From an uncultured Acetatifactor sp. (GTDB lineage: Bacteria > Bacillota > Clostridia > Lachnospirales > Lachnospiraceae): a stretch of 64,000 bases of DNA. The notes below the pieces were generated by a model, which saw nothing but the letters and a program-made list of their open reading frames with translations, ran no database searches and was not told where the DNA came from. Made by a program: the position numbers and the translations under genes. The DNA lies in the NCBI GenBank assembly GCA_910586215.1, contig CAJUGH010000019.1, positions 20,632 to 84,631 on the forward strand, read 5' to 3'. Shown piece after piece: positions 34,826 to 44,162 of the stretch; the first letter of the stretch is position 1, and every line of letters starts with the position of its first letter.

Positions 34826-35878
34826 ATGAAAAGGGTAGTCAGATACGATTTGCTGCGCATTGCCGCATGTTTTGCCATCGTGCTGTTGCATGTATCCAAT
34901 AGCTATTGGTATACGGTAGACGTAAACAGCCAGGATTTTGTTACTATGACCATTTATAACAGCCTTACCAGATTTGGTGTGCCTGTCTTTTTCATGTTAA
35001 GCGGTCTTTTCCTGTTGGATCCTGAACGGGAATTCCAGGTCGGAAAGTGGGGGAAGAAACTGCTCAGGCTGGCTGTGGGATTTTTCCTATGGTCTCTGTT
35101 CTATGCGTTTCAGAGCATCCTGTTCCACGGGTTTTTCCACGGGTGGGGCAGCGTCACCCGGGAAATGTGGTGGGACGGGGTGGTAAGACTTTTACGGGGA
35201 CATGGACACATGTGGTTTCTCTGGGACTTGTTTGGTTTCTACCTGCTGCTGCCCATCCTACGGAAAGTATGCGAGGATATCAAGGTCCTGGGGTATTTTC
35301 TGCTCCTGTGGGTGATTGTCCGTTTTGTGGTAGTGACAATATTGCCAGGGGTAGGTGGAGGCATGTTTCTGGCCACAGTGACCAATATGCATCTGTACAT
35401 GCTCACAGGGTACATTGGCTATTTCCTGGGGGGCTATTACCTGTCCAGGGTTACGATTCCCAGATGGGGGAGGGGGCTGGTCTATGGGGCCGGGATGGGT
35501 GCCCTGGTGTTTACCATGGTGAAGACCATAGCGGACTGCAGGACGACCCTGTCTTATGACGACCACTGGTTTCTCCCAAGCAATACCAATGTGCTTCTGC
35601 TTAGTATTGCCATGTTTATATTTTTCCAGTATAGGAAGCTGCCAGGGCGCATAGAGAATGGCAAATGGGTGCCTGCCATGGCCAAATGTACTTTTTTTGT
35701 CTATATGATACATCCCTTTTTCATAGAGAAGCTGAATCTATTGGGAATCAAGGTGATCGCCTATCCGGTGGTGGTATCCATTCCGGTTATGACCATAGGG
35801 ATCTTTGCAGTGGCCATGATGCTGGGCTGGGCTGTGGGAAAGATCCCAGTAGTGGGAAAATGGGTGACAATCCAGTAA
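34826..35878 (+). CDS. Membrane acyltransferase family 3 protein
   Basis: 350 residues with about ten hydrophobic segments. The N-terminal RYDLLRIAACFAIVLLHVSNSYW carries the Arg and His typical of the acyltransferase-3 (OafA/NodX) family, which transfers acetyl or other acyl groups to sugars on extracellular polymers. Later features are NSLTRFGVPVFFMLSGLFLL and CTFFVYMIHPFFIEKL. GGAG lies five bases before the ATG. No polysaccharide genes are nearby, so the acceptor is unknown; it is transcribed alone. Confidence 0.85.
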   Translation: MKRVVRYDLLRIAACFAIVLLHVSNSYWYTVDVNSQDFVTMTIYNSLTRFGVPVFFMLSGLFLLDPEREFQVGKWGKKLLRLAVGFFLWSLFYAFQSILFHGFFHGWGSVTREMWWDGVVRLLRGHGHMWFLWDLFGFYLLLPILRKVCEDIKVLGYFLLLWVIVRFVVVTILPGVGGGMFLATVTNMHLYMLTGYIGYFLGGYYLSRVTIPRWGRGLVYGAGMGALVFTMVKTIADCRTTLSYDDHWFLPSNTNVLLLSIAMFIFFQYRKLPGRIENGKWVPAMAKCTFFVYMIHPFFIEKLNLLGIKVIAYPVVVSIPVMTIGIFAVAMMLGWAVGKIPVVGKWVTIQ

Positions 35879-35906
35879 CCATTTGGAAGGATCCGGATCG
35901 GGCAGG

Positions 35907-35955
35907 GAACTGTTGCAAAATATGTGTGACAGTTCAGACAGGGTACGGAACTGTT
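35907..35955 (+). promoter_or_regulatory. Three evenly spaced GAACTGTY sites upstream of tldD
   Basis: GAACTGTT (35907-35914), its inverted form GACAGTTC (35928-35935) and GAACTGTT again (35948-35955). Centres are 21 and 20 bases apart, two helical turns each, in the 104-base gap before tldD. This looks like a cooperative regulator binding array, though no clear promoter was matched to it. Confidence 0.35.
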
Positions 35956-35982
35956 ACAAGTATATCATACAGGAGGGGCAAT

Positions 35983-37361
35983 ATGTTAACAAGAGAACTT
36001 GTCAAGGAAGCGCTTTACCGGGCGCTGGCAACAGGGGCAGATTATGCGGAGGTATACGCAGAACACACCCAGGGAAAAACCATCAACAACATATCGGGGA
36101 AGACGGATAAGATTGAGGACAGCATCATATCCGGGGTGGGCATCCGCATCTTCCAGGGAACCAGGTGTGTGTCAGGGTCAGCGTCCTCCCTGGATCCGGA
36201 GGCTGTGCGAAACTGTGCGGACAGGGTGGCAGATGCCCTGGCCGGTTCCAGGGGGATCCAGGATATCTGCCTTGTGGAACGTCTCTTCGGGGACATCCAC
36301 CCGGTCAGGATCGTGCCTGCAAGTGTGGGGAATGCGCACAAGGCAGACTTCCTGAGAGAAGTGTGCCTGGCTGCCAAGGCATACAGCGGGGAGATCTCCC
36401 AGGTGAGCGGCAACTATGCGGAGGTGGACCACCAGATCCTCATAGCTACCAGTGAGGGACTGTATGCCCAGGACAGGCAGATCCGCAGCAGGGTGTTGGT
36501 GTCTTCCATAGCCAGCAGGGACGGGGAGAACCAGACCGGCAGTGTCGTCCCGGGGCCAGGAAGGGGCTGGAACTGTTCGAGACCCTGGATCCTGGCAAGA
36601 TGGGCGCCCAGGCTTCTGCCCAGGCAGTGACCATGCTTCATGCCGGCTATATCCAGGCAGGTACCATGCCGGTAGCCATTGAGAATGGCTTCGGCGGCGT
36701 GATCTTCCACGAGGCCTGCGGCCATTCCCTGGAGGCCTCCTGTGTGGCGCTGGGGCAGTCCCAGTTTGCAGGAAAGCTGGGAACGCAGATCGCCAACCCC
36801 AAGGTCACGGCCATAGACGATGGGACGATACCCAATGCATGGGGTTCCATCAATATCGATGACGAGGGTACACCGGGCCGCAGGAATGTGCTGATTGAAA
36901 AGGGTATCCTGAAGACTTACATGGTGGATAAGCTCAATGGACGCAGGATGGGGATGGAACCCACCGGGAACTGCAGACGCCAGAGTTATCAGTTTGAGCC
37001 TACGTCCAGGATGACCAACACTTATATTGCTGCAGGGGACGATGAGGACGGGGATATCATTGCCTCCATCGAATACGGACTATATGCCAGGAAGATGGGC
37101 GGCGGTTCGGTGAACCCGGTTACAGGACAGTTTAACTTTGCCGTGAACGAGGGATATATCATCCGGGACGGAAAAATATGCGAACCGGTGCGGGGGGCCA
37201 GTCTGATCGGAAAGGGATCGGAAGTGCTCATGAACATTGACATGGTGGGCCGGAATGTGGAACGGGCACAGGGCATGTGCGGCGCTTCCTCTGGCAGCAT
37301 TCCCACGGATGTGGGACAGCCCTTGATCCGTGTGTCCTCCATTACGGTAGGGGGACGCTGA
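35983..37361 (+). pseudogene. tldD: TldD metalloprotease subunit, frameshifted
   Basis: TldD/TldE is a cytoplasmic zinc protease that processes peptides such as microcin B17 and trims unfolded proteins. Residues from the ATG at 35983 (AGGAGGGG upstream) match TldD up to SRDGENQTGSV near 36545, then leave the family and stop at 36630. Family sequence resumes in another frame as PGARKGLELFETLDPGKMGAQ and continues to 37361, including the metal site HEACGHSLEA. The total is one base short of a whole number of codons (1379 bases), so one deleted base near 36543-36550 explains it; adding one G (GTCGGTCCC instead of GTCGTCCC) would restore the frame. Either a real inactivating mutation or a sequencing error; the partner tldE is intact. 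Confidence 0.88.
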
Positions 37362-37432
37362 AAGGGACAGTCCATTTTGGCGCGTGCTGCGGAATCATAT
37401 AAGCCCAAATTGTGGGCAGATAGGAGTCGGAG

Positions 37433-38815
37433 ATGACATATCAGGAGTTTAAGGAGACTGTCACTGCAATCGCCCGGGATATGCAGATTGCGGATTACGA
37501 ACTATACTATACCGAGGGGGATTCCACTTCCGTGGAGATCTATAAGGATGAGGTGAAGAGTTACAGTGTGGAGGAGGAACTGGGTGTCTGCTTCCGCTGC
37601 ATCGTGGACGGCAGGGCAGGCTATGCCTCCACGGAGAACCTGACCACACAGGAAGCCCGGTCCCTGGTACAGCGGGCATATGAGAATGCCGGATCCATGG
37701 AGAGTGAGGAGATAGCCCTGCTCTACCAGAAGGGAGACACCTATGCCACTCTGCCGGAAAATACGGATGTCCGGCCCACAGGCAGGGAACTGACGGACAA
37801 GGCCATGGAATTGCAGAAGGAAATGTATGCCCTGGATAGCAGGGTGGCAGATGGCACCCAGGCCTACATGGCCTACGGCAGACAGAAATATGCCCTGTGT
37901 AACTCCAACGGTCTGGACCTGGAGGACGAGATATCCATGGCCCGGTGTTATGGCATGGCACTGGTGGCAGACGGAGAGGAAATGTACGACGGCTTCCAGA
38001 ACAAGCGCGGGAAGCTGCAGGAATTTGACTTGAAGGAGATCGCCGGGGAAGCGGTGGAGGATGCCACCGCCAGCATTGGTGCAGGCAGCGTGCCCAGCGG
38101 GAAATACACAGTGGTATTCTCCAACAGGACCATGGCCACCCTGCTGGCCACTTACGCTTCCGTGTTCTCTGCAGAACAGGCCCAGAAGGGCATGTCCCTG
38201 CTGGCTGGAAAGGAAGGGGAGCGGATCGCGGCAGATTTTGTGACCATTGTGGACGATCCCAGGTATGAGGACAATCCGGTCAAGAGAACCTTTGACGGGG
38301 AAGGAGTTGCCACTTATGCGAAAAACGTGGTGGAGGGAGGTATCCTGCATACCCTGCTCCACAACCTGAAGACAGCCGCCAGGGCAGGGGTGAAGTCCAC
38401 CGGCAATGCCAGTAAGCCCTCCTATGCCTCTGTGGTAGGCATCAGCCCCTTTACTTTCTATATCCGTCCTAAGACGGGAACCCAGGATGCCTGCGGGCAA
38501 AGGGAAAAAGAGCCAGAGGAATTGCTTGCCTGCGCAGGGGAAGGACTGTATGTGACAGAGGTCTCCGGCCTGCATGCAGGTGCCAATCCGGTGACAGGGG
38601 ATTTCTCCCTTTCCTCCAAGGGATTCCAGATCCAGGACGGGAAAAAGGGAGCGCCGGTGAAGAACTTTACGGTTTCCGGTAATTTCTTCTCCCTGCTTAG
38701 GCAGATGGAACAGATCGGATCGGACCTGGACTTTGTGAATGGGATGTATGGGTCGCCTTCGGTGCTGGTGCGGGAGATTTCTGTGGCCGGCGGCATGCAG
38801 AGGATACAAGAATAG
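37433..38815 (+). CDS. pmbA: TldE/PmbA family protease subunit
   Basis: 460 residues, intact. Forms the non-metal half of the TldD-TldE heterodimer. The N-terminal region DYELYYTEGDSTSVEIYKDEVKSYSVEEE and C-terminal SGLHAGANPVTGDFSLSSKGFQI are family-typical, and the TldD zinc-site motif HExxxH is absent, as expected for TldE. The gene follows tldD by 71 bases with GGAG seven bases before the ATG. Its intact state beside a broken tldD argues for either a recent mutation or a sequence error in tldD. Confidence 0.9.
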   Translation: MTYQEFKETVTAIARDMQIADYELYYTEGDSTSVEIYKDEVKSYSVEEELGVCFRCIVDGRAGYASTENLTTQEARSLVQRAYENAGSMESEEIALLYQKGDTYATLPENTDVRPTGRELTDKAMELQKEMYALDSRVADGTQAYMAYGRQKYALCNSNGLDLEDEISMARCYGMALVADGEEMYDGFQNKRGKLQEFDLKEIAGEAVEDATASIGAGSVPSGKYTVVFSNRTMATLLATYASVFSAEQAQKGMSLLAGKEGERIAADFVTIVDDPRYEDNPVKRTFDGEGVATYAKNVVEGGILHTLLHNLKTAARAGVKSTGNASKPSYASVVGISPFTFYIRPKTGTQDACGQREKEPEELLACAGEGLYVTEVSGLHAGANPVTGDFSLSSKGFQIQDGKKGAPVKNFTVSGNFFSLLRQMEQIGSDLDFVNGMYGSPSVLVREISVAGGMQRIQE

Positions 38816-38831
38816 GAACAGGAGGAAGTAT

Positions 38832-39410
38832 ATGAATGAGTTGATGGGATTGCTGGAGGGTCGCAGGACCTACCGCAGGTTTGGACAGAAGGAGATATCC
38901 CGGGAGATCCTGGAGGAGATCCTGCAGGCAGCCAGGCTGGCTTCCAGTGCAGCCAACCGGCAGCCCTTAAGTTATATTGTGGTCCAGGACAGGGAGAAGG
39001 TGGAGCAGGTGTTTGCGCATACCAGATGGGCTGGTGCCCTGCCACCGGAGGTGGGGCAGCCCAGGGAAGGAGAGAAGCCGGTGCTCTTCATCGGGGTGGT
39101 GGAGAACCTGGACATCAACCAGGATTGTGACACGGACGCAGGCCTTGCCATCAGCAATATGACCCTGGCAGCCTGGAACCACGGTGTAGGAAGCTGCATG
39201 ATCGGGGCCTGCAACAAGGTGGCCCTCTCGGAATTGTTTGGACTGACAGACAGGCAGAAGCTGCACACCGTGGTGGCCTTCGGCTATCCTTCCCATGTCA
39301 GCCACCTGGTGGACATGGAGGATCCGGATGCCTTCAAGTATTATCTGGATGAGAAGAAGGATTATGTGGTACCCAAACGGAAGCTGGAGGATGTGGTGCG
39401 GTATCTGTGA
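38832..39410 (+). CDS. Nitroreductase family protein
   Basis: 192-residue FMN-dependent oxidoreductase, cytoplasmic. The N-terminal LLEGRRTYRRFGQKEISREILEEILQAARLASSAANRQP contains the Arg residues that bind FMN phosphate; GVGSCMIGACNK is the second flavin contact. The ATG at 38832 follows AGGAGGAAG. Seventeen bases after tldE, so probably co-transcribed. Substrate unknown. Confidence 0.9.
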   Translation: MNELMGLLEGRRTYRRFGQKEISREILEEILQAARLASSAANRQPLSYIVVQDREKVEQVFAHTRWAGALPPEVGQPREGEKPVLFIGVVENLDINQDCDTDAGLAISNMTLAAWNHGVGSCMIGACNKVALSELFGLTDRQKLHTVVAFGYPSHVSHLVDMEDPDAFKYYLDEKKDYVVPKRKLEDVVRYL

Positions 39411-39415
39411 GGGAA

Positions 39416-39442
39416 GTGTGAACGAAATGAAGATTTTCCAAG
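39416..39442 (+). repeat. Remnant of the dispersed repeat (left arm, element i type)
   Basis: 27 bases starting GTGTGAACGAAATGAAG match 101-127 of element i at 25 positions, but the loop and right arm are missing. It begins five bases after the nitroreductase stop codon, the same kind of position as elements ii and iii. Confidence 0.75.
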
Positions 39443-39448
39443 AAAGAC

Positions 39449-39475
39449 GGGACAGGAAGCGTTTGCTCCTGTCCC
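39449..39475 (-). terminator. Terminator at the end of the opp operon
   Basis: GGGACAGGA (39449-39457) pairs perfectly with TCCTGTCCC (39467-39475) with a nine-base loop. Read on the minus strand it is followed by GTCTTTCTT, so it chiefly ends the opp transcript; it may also stop plus-strand reading from the nitroreductase side. Confidence 0.75.
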
Positions 39476-39546
39476 ATTGCCTTTGCCTGATCGGAAAGTG
39501 TCGCGAGGGTCACATAGCCTGTAGCCTGGTTTGATGCCCTATCAGC

Positions 39547-40587
39547 TTACTGCGGGGTTGCTGCCTCTGCCTGCGGGTTGCTGACTCCCTCGTCATAGGT
39601 AAAGCCGCGCAGGTCCAGTTCTTTTGCCCGGTGGCAGGCACAAAGCCTTCCGTCAGGCATGGTCTCCAGGGAGGGAGCATCTGTTTTACATTTCTGGATG
39701 CAGTAATGGCATCGCTCATGGAAATAGCAGCCGCTAGGCGGGTTGGCAGGGTTGGGGATCTCCCCTTTCAGGGAAATGCGTTCCATCTGGATGGAAGGAT
39801 CTGCCACGGGTACAGCGGACAACAGGGCTTCCGTATAAGGATGCATGGGCTTCTCGAAGAGCATCTGTGCCGAGGCGAACTCCACCATCCGGCCCAGGTA
39901 CATGACACCCACTTTGTCGGAGATATGTTCCACCACCGACAGGTCATGGCTGATGAACAGATAGGTGAGTTTCAGTTCTTTCTGCAGGTCCCGCAGCAGG
40001 TTGATGACCTGGGCCTGGATGGATACGTCCAGGGCAGACACTGCTTCATCGCAGACGATGATCTGTGGCTCGATCACCAGGGCCCTTGCTATGCCGATGC
40101 GCTGGCGCTGTCCTCCGGAAAAGGCATGGGGATACCGCATCAGATACATGGGATTCAAGCCCACCTTCTCTGCCATGGCTTTGGCCCGCTGGTCCATCTC
40201 TGCCTTGGGCATCTTGGGATAGTTGGCCTTCAGCGGCTCTTTGATAATGTCCAGGACTGTCATCCTGGGATCCAGGGAGGAGTAGGGATCCTGGAAGATC
40301 ATCTGGATCTCCTTGCGGATCTCCTTCATTTTCTTCTTGTCTGCCTTCAGAAAATCCAGTTCCTCGCCGCTTTTGGTGCGATAGAACACTTCTCCTTCCG
40401 AAGCCTCATAAGCCCGGACGATACAGCGTCCAAGGGTGGTCTTGCCACAGCCGGACTCCCCTACGATGCCGATGGTCTCTCCCGGTTTCACACTGAAGCT
40501 CACATCGGTGACAGCTTTTACGGTGACGCCTTTGGACGTAAAACGTTTATGCAGTCCCTTCACTTCCATAATATTGTCTTTGTTCAT
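39547..40587 (-). CDS. Opp-type ABC importer ATPase (OppF-like)
   Basis: 346 residues; last gene of the importer operon. Walker A GESGCGKTTLGRC, signature FSGGQRQRIGIARAL, Walker B IIVCDEAVSALDVSI. The C-terminal oligopeptide/dipeptide-importer extension has CYFHERCHYCIQKC, a cluster that in relatives binds an Fe-S cluster. It energises import with the OppD-like subunit. Its start overlaps the preceding gene's stop by four bases. Although the family name is oligopeptide, many members import oligosaccharides; the neighbours here suggest glycans. Confidence 0.93.
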   Translation of the reverse strand: MNKDNIMEVKGLHKRFTSKGVTVKAVTDVSFSVKPGETIGIVGESGCGKTTLGRCIVRAYEASEGEVFYRTKSGEELDFLKADKKKMKEIRKEIQMIFQDPYSSLDPRMTVLDIIKEPLKANYPKMPKAEMDQRAKAMAEKVGLNPMYLMRYPHAFSGGQRQRIGIARALVIEPQIIVCDEAVSALDVSIQAQVINLLRDLQKELKLTYLFISHDLSVVEHISDKVGVMYLGRMVEFASAQMLFEKPMHPYTEALLSAVPVADPSIQMERISLKGEIPNPANPPSGCYFHERCHYCIQKCKTDAPSLETMPDGRLCACHRAKELDLRGFTYDEGVSNPQAEAATPQ

Positions 40588-41720
40588 TCCGCACCGCCCT
40601 TCTTTTTTTTCAGGAAAGCCTTTCCGGTGGCCTTTTCCAGGGGAGTGTTCCCTGCCGGGGAGTCCTTCGGTGCATTTCCCCTGGCCAGGTCAGCTTCCAC
40701 TCTGGCCCTCTGGACCCGGCAGGCCTCATGGGGGCAGTTAAAGCAGGCAATCCTGTGGCCAGGGGCGATCTCCACCAGTTCCGGCTCTGCCCGGTCACAC
40801 AGTCCTTCAATGCGGGCATCGCAGCGGTCATAGAATCCACAGGCCTTGGGCAGGTTCATGGCCAGGGGAACGGTTCCCTCAATGGAAAACAGTTTCTCCT
40901 GTTTCCTGGAACCGATCTTGTGGACGGAACCGATCAGCCCCCTGGTGTAAGGGTGCTGGGGATTGGCATAGATCTCAGACGCATCTGCGCTCTCCACGAT
41001 CTTGCCCAGGTACATGACTGCCACCCGGTCACACATTTTGGCCACCACACCCAGGTCGTGGGTGATGAAGAGGATGGCCATGTTGAAATCCTTCTGCAGT
41101 TCCTTCATCAGCTCCAGGATCTGGGCCTGGATGGTCACGTCCAGGGCCGTGGTAGGTTCATCGGCGATAAGCATCTTGGGATTGCACACCAGCGCCATGG
41201 CAATCAGCGCACGCTGTAGCATACCGCCAGAGAACTCATGGGGATACTGGTTGTAGCGTTTTTCCACGTTGGCAATGCCCACCTTCCGCATCACCTCCAT
41301 GGAAATCTCTCTGGACTTCTTTTTGTCTTTGGTGATATGGAGCCTGGTGGCTTCATTGATCTGGTTGCCGATGGTATACATGGGGGAGAAGGCCACCATT
41401 GGCTCCTGGAAGATCATGGAGATCTCCTTGCCGCGGATGGACCGGATCTCCTGGCCGCGCTGGTCCAGGGAGAGGAGATCTATCTTGCCCAGTCCTTCCG
41501 AATCAAACAGGATCTGCCCGCTGGATACACATTTTTTGTCATTGATGCCCAGGATGGCCTTGCAGGTCAGGGACTTGCCGCAGCCAGACTCCCCTACCAG
41601 GCCCAGGGTCTCGCCTTTTTTCATCTCAAAATTCACACCCCGGACTGCTGTCAGAAGGCCCTCTGCCATATGAATGTCAACATGGAGGTCTTTGACTTCC
41701 AGAATATTATCTTCGTTCAT
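40584..41720 (-). CDS. Opp-type ABC importer ATPase (OppD-like)
   Basis: 378 residues. Walker A GESGCGKSLTCKA, signature FSGGMLQRALIAMAL, Walker B MLIADEPTTALDVTI. The C-terminal importer domain has YTRGLIGSVHKIGSRKQEKLFSIEGTVP and a Cys cluster (CGFYDRCDARIEGLC). An additional 40-residue tail (ARVEADLARGNAPKDSPAGNTPLEKATGKAFLKKKKGG) is not expected in the family. The 109-base gap to the preceding permease gene contains a second strong ribosome binding region. Confidence 0.93.
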   Translation of the reverse strand: MNEDNILEVKDLHVDIHMAEGLLTAVRGVNFEMKKGETLGLVGESGCGKSLTCKAILGINDKKCVSSGQILFDSEGLGKIDLLSLDQRGQEIRSIRGKEISMIFQEPMVAFSPMYTIGNQINEATRLHITKDKKKSREISMEVMRKVGIANVEKRYNQYPHEFSGGMLQRALIAMALVCNPKMLIADEPTTALDVTIQAQILELMKELQKDFNMAILFITHDLGVVAKMCDRVAVMYLGKIVESADASEIYANPQHPYTRGLIGSVHKIGSRKQEKLFSIEGTVPLAMNLPKACGFYDRCDARIEGLCDRAEPELVEIAPGHRIACFNCPHEACRVQRARVEADLARGNAPKDSPAGNTPLEKATGKAFLKKKKGGAE

Positions 41721-41829
41721 TGGGATACCTCCACGCGTGCTCTGGCACGTATACCAGTCTGATTTTGAATGTTCACTTCCAAAACGAATACCTCCTTGAT
41801 ACCAATCAGGATTCTAAAGCGCATCCTCC

Positions 41830-42951
41830 TTATTTATAAGGGTCAGCGGCATCGCGGATCCCGTCTCCCAGGAAATTGAAGGCCAGGACGGCGATGGTCA
41901 CGAAAAGGATGGGGATCAGCTTATGGGGATTGCTGGCAACATCGGTGACAGAACTGGCTTCCTGGAGCAGTACGCCCCAGCTGGTGGCAGGGGACTTGAT
42001 GCCCAGGCCCAGGTAAGACATGGATGTCTCCCCTACGATAGAGCCGGGAATGCCCAGGGTGACGGACACAATCAGGTAACTCATGAAGCCCGGCACCAGG
42101 TGTTTCCAGATGATCTTCCAGGTGGATACACCGGACAGCCTTGCCGCCATCACGTAATCCTCATTTTTCAGGGACAGGAATTTCCCGCGCACCACCCGGG
42201 CCATGCCGGTCCAGTTGATGAAAGAGAGGATGATGGTTATGTAGAAATACATCTTCACGGTGGAGATCCCCGGAGGGATTGCAGCGGAGAGGGCCATCCA
42301 CAGCGGAATCTGGGGGACAGCGCCGATCACTTCAATGATCCTCTGGATCACAATGTCAATGGCACCTCCAAAATATCCGGAGATGGAACCGATGGTAACA
42401 CCCAGGAAGAAGCTGATGATGGCACTGGCAAAGGGGATGGTCAGGGAGATCCGGCTGCCCAGCAGGATCCGGGAGAAAATATCCCGTCCCAGGGAATCTG
42501 TGCCGAAGAGCATAATCTTGGCACCGCTTCCTCCTTTGCTACCCTCCCCCACGCCAAAGAGATGGAGGTCACAGGGGATCAGCCCCAGAATCTTGTAGGG
42601 TGAGCCATGCACGAAGAAGTGTATCTTGTAATATTCCGAGGTGTCTTCCGTGATGGTCACGGAGAAGTCTGACCGGTCAATGGTCTTCTCCAGCTTGTAA
42701 ATATGGGGTCCTATGAAGGCGCCTTCGTAGGTCCAGTGGATCCTGGAGGGGGCACTGTCCTTGTACAGGGCATCGAACTCATCCAGGGAATAGGGTGCCA
42801 GGAAATCTGCGAACAGGGCGCCCAGGTACAGGATGAGGAGGATGAGCATGGATAATTTTGCCAGCTTGTGCTTTTTCAGCTTTCGGCCCATCAGGGTCCA
42901 CTGGGAAGCAAGATAATAATCTTCGTTGGTCTTAGGTTTCTTTTTCCACAT
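41830..42951 (-). CDS. Opp-type ABC importer permease (OppC-like)
   Basis: 373 residues. Typical OppC N-terminal segment, one early membrane helix, then an unusually long extracytoplasmic insert (about 55-140, with IHWTYEGAFIGPHIYKLEKTIDRSDFS) before GTDSLGRDIFSRILLGSR and the five-helix core. The EAA loop is EDYVMAARLSGVSTWKIIWKHLVPG. The C-terminus has GDGIRDAADPYK. The insert, shared with glycan-type Opp systems, may contact the binding protein. Overlaps the OppB-like gene by one base. Confidence 0.92.
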   Translation of the reverse strand: MWKKKPKTNEDYYLASQWTLMGRKLKKHKLAKLSMLILLILYLGALFADFLAPYSLDEFDALYKDSAPSRIHWTYEGAFIGPHIYKLEKTIDRSDFSVTITEDTSEYYKIHFFVHGSPYKILGLIPCDLHLFGVGEGSKGGSGAKIMLFGTDSLGRDIFSRILLGSRISLTIPFASAIISFFLGVTIGSISGYFGGAIDIVIQRIIEVIGAVPQIPLWMALSAAIPPGISTVKMYFYITIILSFINWTGMARVVRGKFLSLKNEDYVMAARLSGVSTWKIIWKHLVPGFMSYLIVSVTLGIPGSIVGETSMSYLGLGIKSPATSWGVLLQEASSVTDVASNPHKLIPILFVTIAVLAFNFLGDGIRDAADPYK

Positions 42952-44081
42952 TATCTGCCACCTCCTGCATAACGGATTCTGGGATCCAGGAATGCCAGTG
43001 CGATATCGGAGAACAGGATACCGATGACTACCAGGACAGCCTGGACCATGACGATTGCCCCTGCAAGGTACATATCCTGTGCCTGGAGGGCCTTAAACAG
43101 TACGGGTCCCTGAATCTGCATGTTCAGCACCATGGCGGTTACGGTGGAGCCGGAGAACAGGCTGGAGAGCACACCTCCCAGTCCGGAGACGGTGGGATTG
43201 ATGGCGGCCCGGAAGCAGTACTTCATGATGATGGTCCGCTCCGGCACGCCCTTTGCCCTGGCAGTCAGGGTATACTGCCTGGCCACTTCGTCCAGCATCT
43301 GTGCCCGCACGGAGCGGATGATGCCGCAGGTGCCGCTGGTGCCAATGACGATGATGGGGATGATCATTCTCTTCAAAAAGTCGCCAAAGTTATATAAGTG
43401 AATGCCGTTTTGCAGCATCTCCTGGGAAAACAGGCCCACATTTGCATTGCCGGTCCATTTGTAGGAGAGATACATCAGCACAATTGCCAGAATAAAGTTG
43501 GGTATGGCCGCACCCAGGAAACCGATGATGGAGGAGATGTAATCCCCCACGGAATACTGGTGCGTGGAGGCATAGATGGCGATGGGAAGGGATACCGCAT
43601 ACTGGAATATCATGATGATTGCCGTGACCAGTATGGTAAGTCCCAGCCGGTCGTCCACCACATCCCAGACATCCCTGCCATAGGCAAAGGAATACTTCCA
43701 GTTGTGATGGGATCCGTATAATCTGTAGTAGGTAGAATCCGTAGGAGTCCAGATGATATCCTTGATCCATTTGAAATACTGTTCATGGATGGGCAGGTCC
43801 AGTCCGTAATCTGCCCGGAGGGCGGCTGCATAGTCCGCATCCACAATCTCCCCCTCTGTGGCAAGGGCCGCAATGTGGGCAGATACATAATCCCCGGGAG
43901 GAAGCTGGATGACGAAGAAGACCAGGATCGAGATGAGTAGTAACGTGGGAATGAACATCAGAAGGCGCTTCACGATGTATTGGACGAGGTCCTTCTTGAA
44001 GAAATCGGCCACGGACTCCACGAGGGCTTTTTTCGGGACTTGCTTTGGCATGCTTTTAGGTTTGTGCGCATTTTCTTCCAT
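42951..44081 (-). CDS. Opp-type ABC importer permease (OppB-like)
   Basis: 376 residues. A polar 35-residue N-terminal extension precedes the first helix (YIVKRLLMFIPTLLLISILVFFVIQLPPGDYV). An extracytoplasmic region of about 90 residues follows, then the permease core with QYTLTARAKGVPERTIIMKYCFRAAINPTVSGLG as the ATPase contact loop. With the OppC-like subunit it forms the membrane channel. A stable hairpin lies between this gene and the binding-protein gene, a common way to keep permease levels low. Confidence 0.92.
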   Translation of the reverse strand: MEENAHKPKSMPKQVPKKALVESVADFFKKDLVQYIVKRLLMFIPTLLLISILVFFVIQLPPGDYVSAHIAALATEGEIVDADYAAALRADYGLDLPIHEQYFKWIKDIIWTPTDSTYYRLYGSHHNWKYSFAYGRDVWDVVDDRLGLTILVTAIIMIFQYAVSLPIAIYASTHQYSVGDYISSIIGFLGAAIPNFILAIVLMYLSYKWTGNANVGLFSQEMLQNGIHLYNFGDFLKRMIIPIIVIGTSGTCGIIRSVRAQMLDEVARQYTLTARAKGVPERTIIMKYCFRAAINPTVSGLGGVLSSLFSGSTVTAMVLNMQIQGPVLFKALQAQDMYLAGAIVMVQAVLVVIGILFSDIALAFLDPRIRYAGGGR

Positions 44082-44109
44082 GAGAAATTCCCTTTCTTAA
44101 AAGTCCGAA

Positions 44110-44135
44110 GGCAGGGGAACCGGGGTTCCCCCGCC
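44110..44135 (-). terminator. Intercistronic hairpin between binding protein and permease genes
   Basis: GGGGAAC (44114-44120) pairs with GTTCCCC (44125-44131), extended by GGC/GCC at the ends (44110-44112, 44133-44135). On the minus strand it is followed by TTCGGACTTTT. It probably acts as a partial terminator or 3'-end protector, giving an excess of the binding protein over the permeases. Confidence 0.65.
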
Positions 44136-44162
44136 TTACGGAAGTCTTTGCTGATGCCAGGA

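Noticed and set aside
35665..35982. N-terminal extension of the tldD frame
   Set aside because: It overlaps the acyltransferase gene in another frame; TldD homology begins at the ATG at 35983, which has AGGAGGGG upstream.
36535..36560. Programmed ribosomal frameshift in tldD
   Set aside because: No slippery heptamer or stimulatory hairpin stands out at the frame change, and TldD is not known to use one; a simple base deletion or error is more likely.
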